Below, in pieces: positions 7,219-14,623 of a stretch of 17,048 bases of DNA. The stretch lies in NCBI GenBank assembly GCA_002311915.1, contig DCAF01000067.1, forward strand, positions 1-17,048. The letters run 5' to 3'. The notes beneath the pieces were generated by a model, which ran no database searches, was not told where the DNA came from, and was given only the letters and a program-made list of their open reading frames with translations. The position numbers and the translations under genes were made by a program. Position 1 is the first letter of the stretch; each line of letters opens with the position of its first letter. The stretch is from Sulfurovum sp. UBA1140. Lineage in GTDB: Bacteria > Campylobacterota > Campylobacteria > Campylobacterales > Sulfurovaceae.

Positions 7219-8282
7219 AGATTGTAGAGATAAAGACCCAACGGCTAAAAGTCCCCCTTAAAACACCATTTAAAACAGCATTAAGAACCGTTACCCATTT
7301 AGAAGATTTAGTAGTAATGATATATACCGATAGTGATTTAATTGGTTATGGAGAGGGGGCATCAACAGCTGTAATTACGGGTGAAACGCTTGTAAGTATG
7401 GAAGGGGCAGTAGAGTATTTTAAACCCCTGCTTGTGGGTAGAGATATAGAGGAGTTTAATGACCTTTTATCTACCATTGAACACGCTATGATACACAACA
7501 GCACCATTAAGTCAGCTCTGGAGATGGCTCTGTATGACTTACGAAGTCAGGCATTAAAGTTGCCACTTTATAAGATGTTGGGTGGTTCAAAAACAACTTT
7601 TAAAACAGATATTACCATTAGTCTGAATGATGTCGATACGATGGTAGCCGATGCACAAAAAGCCGTAGACCTTGGCTATGATATTCTAAAACTAAAAGTA
7701 GGGGAGAGCATAGTTAAAGATTATGACCGTATTTATACCATTGCCAAGACTTTTAAAGATACCACCTTACGTATTGATGCCAATCAAGCGTGGAGTGCCA
7801 AAGAGTCGGTTCAACTGCTTTTACGTTTAGAGAGCCAAGGTATTGTTACCGAACTGATAGAACAACCCGTTAAAGCTCATGATTTTCGAGGGATGAGGTA
7901 CATTAAAGAGCGTACCATTACCCCACTGTTAGCAGATGAATCGGTCTTTTCTGCGAAAGATGCAATTACACTGTTAGAGATGGATGCCTGTGATTTAATT
8001 AATATTAAGTTGGCAAAGTGTGGGGGGATTTTTCATGCACTTAAAATTGCCGATATTGCCGAACTCTACGGAGTAAAATGTATGATTGGTTGTATGTTAG
8101 AAGGAGCTATCTCGGTGGGGGGAGCCGTTCATGTAGCGTCAGCTAAGTCAAATATTATTACCCTATTAGATTTAGATGGAGCAAGTCTATTACAATACAA
8201 CCCAATTCAAGGTGGAACGCTATTTAATGAGAGTGATATAACGCTAAATAGTAGTTATGGATTGGGTGTTTTGGGTATTTAA
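7215..8282 (+). CDS. dipeptide epimerase, L-Ala-D/L-Glu type (enolase superfamily)
   Basis: This cytosolic enzyme interconverts the D- and L-Glu forms of Ala-Glu dipeptides released from peptidoglycan, letting the peptides re-enter metabolism. The 355 residues follow the muconate-lactonizing subgroup: an N-terminal capping domain (about 1-125), then a TIM-like barrel. The catalytic KxK is K159-L-K161, metal ligands are D188 (RIDANQ), E216 (IEQP) and D241 (LLADES), and the opposing base is K265 (NIKLAKCGG). Near the end D319-L-D321 matches the DxD that holds the substrate ammonium group in known Ala-Glu epimerases. R24 sits where an arginine contacts the glutamate side chain in the Bacillus enzyme, as I recall it. 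The subgroup also contains epimerases for other dipeptides, so substrate is inferred. E. coli ycjG and B. subtilis ykfB are the characterised relatives. Confidence 0.88.
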   Translation: MKIVEIKTQRLKVPLKTPFKTALRTVTHLEDLVVMIYTDSDLIGYGEGASTAVITGETLVSMEGAVEYFKPLLVGRDIEEFNDLLSTIEHAMIHNSTIKSALEMALYDLRSQALKLPLYKMLGGSKTTFKTDITISLNDVDTMVADAQKAVDLGYDILKLKVGESIVKDYDRIYTIAKTFKDTTLRIDANQAWSAKESVQLLLRLESQGIVTELIEQPVKAHDFRGMRYIKERTITPLLADESVFSAKDAITLLEMDACDLINIKLAKCGGIFHALKIADIAELYGVKCMIGCMLEGAISVGGAVHVASAKSNIITLLDLDGASLLQYNPIQGGTLFNESDITLNSSYGLGVLGI

Positions 8283-8351
8283 TCAAAAAAATTCACATTC
8301 GGTTTACCTTAAAATTTTATAATCTGAAAAGATGTTTTTGATTGTCAAGTC

Positions 8352-8400
8352 TATAATTAAATTAGGCTATAATAAAAAATAAAATAAAACTATAAGGAAA
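8352..8400 (+). promoter_or_regulatory. promoter and ribosome-binding site of the RND cassette
   Basis: The 121-base gap between the epimerase and the exporter carries TATAAT at 8352-8357 and again at 8368-8373. The second ends 30 nt before the ATG. Upstream TTGTCA (8342-8347) is 20 bases from the second box, rather far for a -35 element. AAGGAAA (8394-8400) is a good Shine-Dalgarno sequence for the ATG at 8404. A third TATAAT lies at 8318-8323. I see no terminator for the previous operon here. Confidence 0.5.
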
Positions 8401-8403
8401 CCG

Positions 8404-10797
8404 ATGCACAAACGATTAGAAAACTTGATGGGTAAGTTTGGTTCATTTATCCATGATAATCCTTTTAAGGTACTGTTGGTACTACTACTACTCTTAGCCT
8501 TCCCTCTTGCACATGTTCCACAGATTAAGATGGATACCTCGACCGAGGGCTTTATGCACGATGATGACCCTGTTTTAATTGCTTATAATAAATTTCGTGA
8601 CCAGTTTGGGCGTGATGAACGGGTGGCATTTGCAATTAAGAGTGATAAGATTTTCTCTTTAGAGTTTTTAACCACTTTAAAAGAGCTACATAAAGAGATA
8701 GAGACCACCGTGCCTTTTATCAAAGATGTGACCTCTCTGTACAATGTAAGAAATACCCGAGGTGATGGCGATAAGTTAATTACCGATGATCTACTTGAAC
8801 CTTTCCCAACCACTCAAGCAGAAGTAGATGCGATTAAAGAGCGTACCATGAGTTCTCATTTCTATAAGGATTTGTTGATTAGCCAAGATGGCACCATGAC
8901 CTCGATAGTCATTGAGACCGATGCTTACTCTCACGAGGGTGAAGAGAAGGTTTCTGATGTGGATGCTTTTGATGAAGGTTTTGATGAATTGGCTCCAACT
9001 AATGTAAAAAAAGCTTTCTTAACCGATGCAGAGAATGCCGAATTGGTAACGGCAATATTGGTAATTGCTGATAAATACAGAGCCAAAGGTTTAGAGATTT
9101 ATGTGGCAGGGTCACCTTCGGTTAATCATGCCCTAAAGTCTCAGATGAAAGCCGATATGCAAAAGTTTATGCGTTTAACTTTTTTAATTATTTTGGTCTT
9201 TTTGTTTGTTATCTTTAGACGTGCTTCGGCTGTCTTCTATCCGTTGTTAGTCATTATTTTTTCGTTATTAACTACGGTGGGAACCATGGCATGGGCAGGG
9301 GTGATGTTTAAGTTACCCACACAGATTGTGCCATCGTTACTGTTGGCAGTTTCGGTGGGGGCAACGGTGCATATCCTCTCTATTTTCTTTGATAGATTTA
9401 ATGCCCATGGTGATAAAAAAGAGGCACTCTCTTATACCTTGGGACATTCAGGTTTGGCGATTGCAATGACTTCAATTACCACGGCGATTGGCGTGGGTTC
9501 GTTTGCAGGGAGCGAGGTTGCTCCTATCTCTGACCTTGGTATTTTTGCTTCGTTGGGGGTAATGGTTTCGTTGGTTTTAACCTTAACCCTTTTACCTGCT
9601 CTTTTAAGTATTACAAAACTTAAAGTAAGACCAAAAACAACCACATCAAAAATAGATATTTTAATGAAAAAGTTGGCTGTCATTCCTGTACGGCACACCA
9701 AAGCAGTGTTGGTATCAAGTTTTGTTTTGGTTACCATTGCATTGATCACTGCGACACAAGTTGATTTGTCGCACAATCCACTTAAATGGTTTCAACCCGA
9801 TAGCCCTGATAGGGTCTCTACCGAGGTGATTGATGAGCAGATGAATGGTTCGGTAACCATTGAAGTGGTGGTTGATACAGGAAAAGAGAATGGTTGGGTA
9901 GACCCTGCTAAACTTGAAGCGTTAAATCAGTTCTCGACCAAATTAGAGAGCTATGTAGATGACTATACTCATATTGGAAAGGTTGTTTCATTGGCTACGA
10001 TTGTTAAAGAGACCAATCGTGCTTTACATGAGAATGATGAGAAGTATTACACTGTTCCACAAGATGCCAATTTGGTCTCGCAAGAGCTTCTATTGTTTGA
10101 AAATTCAGGTTCAGATGACCTTGAAGACGTGGTTGATTCTCAGTTTTCAAAGGCTAGAATTACCATTAAACTACCATGGACAGATACGGTAGAAGCCGTA
10201 GCCGTACTTGATTATGTTAAAGCAGAGGCTAAAGCAACGTTTAAAGATGATACAGTAACAACCACAGGGATGATTCCACTGCTGATTAATACTTTCTCTA
10301 ATGCAGTTTTTTCATCGGTTAAAAGTTATTTTATTGCAGCGATTGCCATTAGCTTTATGATGATGCTAATTTTAGGTTCAGTACGTATTGGACTGTTGAG
10401 CATGGTTCCAAATTTGCCTCCGATTATTTTGGGTCTGCTTTTGATGTATATTACCAATATTCCACTGGATATGTTTACCCTAATGATTGGCTCTATTGCC
10501 ATTGGTTTGGTGGTGGATGATACCATACATTTTATGCACAATTTTAAGCGATACTACCTAGAGAGTGGTGATTCAGCCAAGGCGATAGAGCAGACATTTT
10601 TTACCACAGGTAAAGCGATGATGATTACGACGATTGTACTTTCATTGGGCTTTTTTACCTACTTGGCAGCCAATATGATTTCGGTACAGAACTTTGGGTT
10701 TTTGACAGCTTCGGTGATTATTTTTGCTCTGTTGACTGACTTGTTGTTGGCTCCTGCTTTAATGGTGGTGGTTGCAAAACGTGGCTGGATTAAATAA
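8404..10797 (+). CDS. RND/MMPL-superfamily inner-membrane exporter
   Basis: This 797-residue protein has the two-fold RND architecture. TM1 (about 22-38) is followed by a first periplasmic domain (40-250), a block of five membrane segments (255-403), TM7 (432-450), a second periplasmic domain (452-635) and a last five-segment block (640-790). It is shorter than HAE-type drug pumps and resembles the MMPL/HpnN-like 'predicted exporters' that move lipids or other hydrophobic molecules, driven by protons. A likely proton-relay site is in the second half, GLVVDDTIHFMHNF (701-714) with D705, D706 and H709. The equivalent first-half site, VSVGATVHILSIF (317-329), has no acid, only H323. The next two genes encode a LolA-like periplasmic protein and an outer-membrane barrel, suggesting transport between the membranes. 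Substrate and direction are unknown. Confidence 0.88.
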   Translation: MHKRLENLMGKFGSFIHDNPFKVLLVLLLLLAFPLAHVPQIKMDTSTEGFMHDDDPVLIAYNKFRDQFGRDERVAFAIKSDKIFSLEFLTTLKELHKEIETTVPFIKDVTSLYNVRNTRGDGDKLITDDLLEPFPTTQAEVDAIKERTMSSHFYKDLLISQDGTMTSIVIETDAYSHEGEEKVSDVDAFDEGFDELAPTNVKKAFLTDAENAELVTAILVIADKYRAKGLEIYVAGSPSVNHALKSQMKADMQKFMRLTFLIILVFLFVIFRRASAVFYPLLVIIFSLLTTVGTMAWAGVMFKLPTQIVPSLLLAVSVGATVHILSIFFDRFNAHGDKKEALSYTLGHSGLAIAMTSITTAIGVGSFAGSEVAPISDLGIFASLGVMVSLVLTLTLLPALLSITKLKVRPKTTTSKIDILMKKLAVIPVRHTKAVLVSSFVLVTIALITATQVDLSHNPLKWFQPDSPDRVSTEVIDEQMNGSVTIEVVVDTGKENGWVDPAKLEALNQFSTKLESYVDDYTHIGKVVSLATIVKETNRALHENDEKYYTVPQDANLVSQELLLFENSGSDDLEDVVDSQFSKARITIKLPWTDTVEAVAVLDYVKAEAKATFKDDTVTTTGMIPLLINTFSNAVFSSVKSYFIAAIAISFMMMLILGSVRIGLLSMVPNLPPIILGLLLMYITNIPLDMFTLMIGSIAIGLVVDDTIHFMHNFKRYYLESGDSAKAIEQTFFTTGKAMMITTIVLSLGFFTYLAANMISVQNFGFLTASVIIFALLTDLLLAPALMVVVAKRGWIK

Positions 10798-10816
10798 AAA
10801 ATAAGGATATTAAAAA

Positions 10817-11620
10817 ATGATACAAGCAAAAAAAATACTATTTTTACTGGGAGTGGGTGCTTCACTTCTAAGTACACAGGTTGTAGCCGATGATGCTACA
10901 GCCCGAGCGATTATGGAGAAGGTTGATGCCCGAGACGAAGGGAATACCTTAGAGCAAGACATGCTGATGGTATTGATTGATAAAAATGGAAAAGAGAGAA
11001 CACGTGACCTAAAATCGTATGCTAAAGATTTTGGAGAAGATAACCATCGAACCATGTTTTTTAAAAGCCCTGCCGATGTTAAAAATACTGCTTTTTTAAC
11101 TTATGATTATGATGATGCTTCTAAAGATGATGATCAGTGGTTGTATCTACCTGCTCTTAAAAAGGTTAAACGAATTCCTTCGACCGATAAGAGTTCAAGC
11201 TTTATGGGTTCAGATTTTTCATACTTTGATATGACCGATCGTGATTTAGAAGATTATGACTTTAAATTGATTAAAGAGACCAAAGTACGTGGACATGATG
11301 CGTGGATGATAGAGTCAACTCCTAGAAATCAAGAGGTTATTGATGAGTCTGGATATGAAAAAACCATTGCTATTGTACGAAAAGATAACCATATGGTGGT
11401 ACGAGCCATTAACTTTATGACCAATGGTAAAAAGAAATATCTTGACTTAAAAAAGATACATGAAGAAAATGGTATTTGGTTGGTTGATGAGATGACCATG
11501 ACCACTAAAAAAGGGAAAAGAACCTTGCATAAGACCATCTTAACGTTTAATAATGTTACTCTGAATGGGGCTATAGATGATGGTGTTTTTACAACAAGAA
11601 GATTAGAAAAAGGTCTGTAA
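10817..11620 (+). CDS. secreted LolA-like protein (outer membrane lipoprotein-sorting family)
   Basis: The 267-residue precursor has a Sec signal peptide with cleavage expected after VVA (residue 24), giving a soluble periplasmic protein. There is no lipobox. The mature part matches the LolA/LolB-like fold family annotated as outer membrane lipoprotein-sorting protein (PF17131 as I know it). Visible hallmarks are KSPADVKNTAFL (83-94), QWLYLPALKKVKRI (107-120), the Ser-rich SSSFMGSDFSYFDM (126-139) and the ending VFTTRRLEKGL. Such folds form a half-barrel that holds lipid. It is not the housekeeping LolA: it belongs to a distinct subgroup repeatedly found beside RND exporters. AAGGAT lies about eight bases before the ATG, and the next gene begins one base after its stop. 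A role in handing hydrophobic cargo between exporter and outer membrane is inferred. Confidence 0.85.
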   Translation: MIQAKKILFLLGVGASLLSTQVVADDATARAIMEKVDARDEGNTLEQDMLMVLIDKNGKERTRDLKSYAKDFGEDNHRTMFFKSPADVKNTAFLTYDYDDASKDDDQWLYLPALKKVKRIPSTDKSSSFMGSDFSYFDMTDRDLEDYDFKLIKETKVRGHDAWMIESTPRNQEVIDESGYEKTIAIVRKDNHMVVRAINFMTNGKKKYLDLKKIHEENGIWLVDEMTMTTKKGKRTLHKTILTFNNVTLNGAIDDGVFTTRRLEKGL

Positions 11621-11621
11621 G

Positions 11622-12944
11622 ATGCGCATAGCGTTAAGTTCACTTCTTTTGGTCTCACTGCTTAACGCAGAGACTCTTGATGATGCTTTAGATGGTTTTG
11701 ATGATGAACCTGTAAGCAAAAAAACTCAAACGGTTAATGATGATATAATGGATGGTTTTGATACTGCTGAAAAGCTTTTTGAATCCAATACTCTACATTG
11801 TGCTACAGAGTTACCAAGAAAGAATCAACAGAGTTATGGTTTTACAGGAAAAATAACCGAACAGGTGGCGTTTGCTTATAGTGATGATGACCCTCATGAC
11901 AATATAAATTCACTAAAAACCTCACTGTTTTTAGATTATGAACATAAGTTTGACAACGGTTTTAAATTAAAAATGAATGGAAAAGCCTATTACGATGCCA
12001 TCTATGATTTAAGAGGAAGCGATAAATATAGCTCTGATGAGCTTGACGAGTTACGTAGTGAGATAGAGCTTTTTGATGCGTATATAGAGGGGAGTCTTAC
12101 CGACAGTTTAGATATAAAGTTGGGTCGTCAAGTGGTCGTTTGGGGGAGAAGTGACACCATTCGGGTGACCGATGTGTTAAATCCCCTAGACAATCGTCGC
12201 CCTGGTATGGTAGATATTGAAGATTTACGTCTGCCTGTAACCATGGCAAAGTTTGACTACTTTATCGGTGATTGGCGTGTAACACCGATGGCAGTGGTCG
12301 AGCAACGTTTTTCTAAAAATCCACCGTTTGGTTCGGCATTTAACCCTTCACCCATTCAGTCACCCATTCAGTCACCCAATGATGAAACCTACAACGATAT
12401 TCTACCCGCACTTAGTATAGGTGGTGAGTTTTCAGCATGGGACATTAACTTTTATACGGCTCAATTACGTGAAGATACAGGAGTGGTTCGTAATGGAAAA
12501 ATTAAATATGACAAAGTTAAAATGATAGGGACAGCCGTAAATATATTAAGTGGCTCATGGCTCTTTAAATCAGAACTGGCTCATTTTGATGAAACACTTA
12601 AACGCACCGATGGGCTATTAGGAGCAGAGTATAACGGCATTGCCGATACCTTAATTTCGTATGATGTGGCAGTTCAAAAAGTAGAACATAACGACGAACG
12701 TTATCAACACGCTTTTCGTGTTAGTTCAGACTTTATAAATGCTACACTCAAAGCCAACTATCTTATCTCGCTGTTTGGTTCAAAACTAGACGAAGGTGGA
12801 TTCCAAAGAGCATGGGTTCGGTATGATATTGCTGATGGAATTTATGCCAATGTTGGAGTGGTTGATTATATTGGTGGTTCAGAACGCTTTGATGCCGTCT
12901 CTAATAACGATATGGCTTTTGTGGATGTGACGTATAGTTTTTAA
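11622..12944 (+). CDS. DUF1302-like outer-membrane beta-barrel protein
   Basis: The 440-residue precursor carries a signal peptide (cleavage expected after LNA, residue 16). The mature N-terminus is acidic and probably disordered, with the motif DD-x-(L/M)-DGFD twice (20-27 and 40-47). A lone cysteine (C60) follows. The remainder alternates polar and aromatic residues as in beta-barrels and ends with phenylalanine after VDVTYS, the usual signal for BAM assembly. Residues 166-190, with KLGRQVVVWGRSD and VTDVLNPLD, match the conserved core of DUF1302-type outer-membrane proteins found next to RND exporters. A loop at 241-252 contains a duplicated SPIQ. It starts one base after the LolA-like gene, so translation is coupled. 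Whether it forms a channel, an acceptor or a scaffold is unknown. Confidence 0.82.
   Translation: MRIALSSLLLVSLLNAETLDDALDGFDDEPVSKKTQTVNDDIMDGFDTAEKLFESNTLHCATELPRKNQQSYGFTGKITEQVAFAYSDDDPHDNINSLKTSLFLDYEHKFDNGFKLKMNGKAYYDAIYDLRGSDKYSSDELDELRSEIELFDAYIEGSLTDSLDIKLGRQVVVWGRSDTIRVTDVLNPLDNRRPGMVDIEDLRLPVTMAKFDYFIGDWRVTPMAVVEQRFSKNPPFGSAFNPSPIQSPIQSPNDETYNDILPALSIGGEFSAWDINFYTAQLREDTGVVRNGKIKYDKVKMIGTAVNILSGSWLFKSELAHFDETLKRTDGLLGAEYNGIADTLISYDVAVQKVEHNDERYQHAFRVSSDFINATLKANYLISLFGSKLDEGGFQRAWVRYDIADGIYANVGVVDYIGGSERFDAVSNNDMAFVDVTYSF
11691..11762 (+). repeat. spaced direct repeat encoding the DGFD motif
   Basis: GATGGTTTTGAT occurs at 11691-11702 and 11751-11762, exactly 60 bases (20 codons) apart, inside the start of the barrel gene. 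Both copies encode DGFD preceded by two aspartates and one or two hydrophobic residues. Confidence 0.6.
12349..12372 (+). repeat. 12-bp tandem repeat, two copies
   Basis: CACCCATTCAGT is repeated head-to-tail at 12349-12360 and 12361-12372, with a further partial CACCCA following. In protein it gives SPIQSPIQSP at residues 243-252 of the outer-membrane barrel, probably in a loop. A change of copy number would keep the reading frame. Confidence 0.8.
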
Positions 12945-12951
12945 TCTACAA

Positions 12952-12991
12952 AGTTGGCTTGTAAGTTACCCCAAAACATACAAAGCCAACT
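12952..12991. terminator. hairpin between convergent genes, possible bidirectional terminator
   Basis: AGTTGGCTTGTA (12952-12963) pairs with TACAAAGCCAACT (12979-12991), a 12-bp stem with one bulged base and a 15-base loop. It begins 8 bases after the barrel-gene stop and runs over the last codons of hemW. Neither side is followed by a good T-tract, so efficiency as an intrinsic terminator is doubtful. Confidence 0.45.
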
Positions 12992-14021
12992 CATCGCTTA
13001 TAAAAAAATTCTTATTTTGATAAAGATTTTCTTCTTTGATTAACTTCTTTTTTTCGACTAAAAAATCAGCTTTTGTCTTCATCTCAATAGGGAGGATACT
13101 CTCTTCTATTCCAATGATACTACGAAATCCTAAAAATATCTTTTCGGTTAAAAGTTCTTCTGTGCTGATGGATTCCTCTTTAATTAATAGAGGATTATCA
13201 ATATAGGCATCAATGTCGGTGGTGGGGTAGTATCGGGTGTTGGTTTTAAAGCCAACTGCACCTGCACCCACGCCCATGTAGTCTTTGAGTTGCCAATAAC
13301 CTCTGTTGTGGTAACTTTGATAGGTTCCAAAGTTTGAAATTTCATAAGAGGGGAACCCCTGTTTGGTTATCTCGTTGGTGACAAAAAATGCTAGGTTATC
13401 ATTCTCTTGTTTGACTTCGGGCTTGTTGGCAAAATTGGTGTTTGCCTCTATGGTGAGTTCATATGCAGAGATATGGTCGATGGGGAGCTTAAAGGCTTGG
13501 TCAATATCTGCTTTTAAAAGCTGGGTGGTGTCACCTTGATAATTGTAGATTAAATCAAGTGAGATGTGCTTAAACCCAATGGTTTTGGCATGGTTAATGG
13601 CACTGATGGCATCTTGGGGTGAGTGAGAGCGATTGAGTGCTTTGAGTTTGGTTTGATTGAAGCTTTGAACCCCAAAAGAGACTCGATTGATGCCGAGTTT
13701 AAACATACCTTGTAGCCAGTTTTTTGTGGCTGAATTGGGATTGGCTTCGGTGGTGATTTCTGCATGGGGCTTAAGCAGGGGAGCGAGTATTTTAAAGATG
13801 GGTTGGTAGAGTTTGGGGTCAATGGTAGAAGGTGTTCCCCCACCAATAAAGACCGATTCTATCTGTTGAGATTGAACATTGAACCTTTGTAGTTCAAATT
13901 TTAGTTGTTTTAAAAGAGCCAACATGTAGCTAGAACGGGTGTCAAATTTGTCGACATAGCTGTTAAAAGAGCAGTAGTAACACTTTGAGTCACAGTAAGG
14001 AATATGGATATATAGTAGCAT
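12966..14021 (-). CDS. hemW: haem chaperone HemW (radical SAM, formerly annotated as HemN-like)
   Basis: HemW binds haem and is thought to deliver it to membrane cytochromes; older annotation called it oxygen-independent coproporphyrinogen oxidase. The 351-residue protein has the radical-SAM cluster motif PYCDSKCYYCSF with C10, C14 and C17, then GGGTPS (60-65), ITTEANPN (89-96) and SFGVQSFN (115-122). The HemW haem-binding signature HNxxYW is present as HNRGYW (238-243), followed by GVGAGAVG (250-257). This and the short length favour HemW over true HemN. It stands alone on the minus strand, convergent with the RND cassette and divergent from rppH. The start codon has only a weak AGG upstream. 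A TAAAAT box about 34 bases before it may be the promoter. Confidence 0.93.
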   Translation of the reverse strand: MLLYIHIPYCDSKCYYCSFNSYVDKFDTRSSYMLALLKQLKFELQRFNVQSQQIESVFIGGGTPSTIDPKLYQPIFKILAPLLKPHAEITTEANPNSATKNWLQGMFKLGINRVSFGVQSFNQTKLKALNRSHSPQDAISAINHAKTIGFKHISLDLIYNYQGDTTQLLKADIDQAFKLPIDHISAYELTIEANTNFANKPEVKQENDNLAFFVTNEITKQGFPSYEISNFGTYQSYHNRGYWQLKDYMGVGAGAVGFKTNTRYYPTTDIDAYIDNPLLIKEESISTEELLTEKIFLGFRSIIGIEESILPIEMKTKADFLVEKKKLIKEENLYQNKNFFISDELALYVLG

Positions 14022-14054
14022 TGTTAGCCTAGTGAATAATTCGGATTTAATGAC

Positions 14055-14068
14055 ATTTTAGCTAAAAT
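14055..14068. promoter_or_regulatory. perfect palindrome with mirrored -10 boxes between hemW and rppH
   Basis: ATTTTAGCTAAAAT is its own reverse complement and sits in the divergent hemW/rppH intergenic region. It presents TAAAAT on the plus strand (14063-14068) and TAAAAT on the minus strand (14060-14055). Predicted start points near 14075 and 14048 would give leaders of about 57 nt to the chosen rppH start and about 27 nt to hemW. It could be a shared divergent promoter, an operator, or both. Confidence 0.45.
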
Positions 14069-14131
14069 CTCATCAAAATAATAGGAGTTTTACTGTTTTA
14101 GTAACTCTTAATTTATATGGAAAGAAGAGTA

Positions 14132-14623
14132 ATGAAGATGCAGATAGAGAAGCGTTATCGCCCAAATGTCGCAGCAGTTATACTCTCTTCAAACTATCCA
14201 CGCAAGTGTGAATTCTTTTTAGGAAAGAGATCAGATGTTAAAAATGTATGGCAGTTTCCTCAAGGTGGTATTGATGAAGGGGAGACCCCTAAACAAGCAC
14301 TACTTCGAGAACTACAAGAGGAGATAGGATGCAATAATGTAGAGATTATTGCAGAGTATCCTCATTGGATTAAGTATGATTTCCCTAATGGTGCAACGGC
14401 AAGAAAGATGTATCCATTTGATGGTCAAACACAAAAATATTTTTTGGTTCGACTGCGAAAAAGTGCGATAATAGATCTTGATAGTTATTATGAACCTGAG
14501 TTTGAAGATTATAAATATGTAGAGTATGAGTTGTTGTTAAAAAAGGCGACCTATTTTAAACGACGCGTATATAGACGGGTGATAGAATATTTTGAAAGAG
14601 AAGGACATATAAGTAGATGTTAA
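14132..14623 (+). CDS. rppH: RNA pyrophosphohydrolase, Nudix family
   Basis: RppH removes pyrophosphate from the 5' end of mRNA, opening transcripts to decay; it also acts on dinucleoside polyphosphates. Counting from the chosen start, the protein has 163 residues. RYRPNVAAVILSS (8-20) is the conserved opening, VWQFPQGGIDEGE (39-51) follows, and the Nudix box GX5EX7REUXEEXGU is intact (G45 to C67, with E51, R59, E60, E63, E64). An upstream in-frame ATG at 14117 adds five residues but has no ribosome-binding site. The ATG at 14132 is preceded by the purine-rich GGAAAGAAGAG and fits the short N-termini of relatives. The stop overlaps the lysC start by 7 nt, so the two are probably co-translated. 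Confidence 0.92.
   Translation: MKMQIEKRYRPNVAAVILSSNYPRKCEFFLGKRSDVKNVWQFPQGGIDEGETPKQALLRELQEEIGCNNVEIIAEYPHWIKYDFPNGATARKMYPFDGQTQKYFLVRLRKSAIIDLDSYYEPEFEDYKYVEYELLLKKATYFKRRVYRRVIEYFEREGHISRC

Noticed and set aside
8281..8342. Inverted repeat AATCAAAAA ... TTTTTGATT after the epimerase gene, considered as a terminator
   Set aside because: The arms are pure AT-rich sequence separated by about 45 bases and no T-tract follows a compact stem, so a functional hairpin is unlikely.
13550..13846. Open frame of 98 codons on the minus strand inside hemW, and similar long shadow frames in the other genes
   Set aside because: They lie in alternative frames of well-supported genes and show no independent start signal or recognisable motif.
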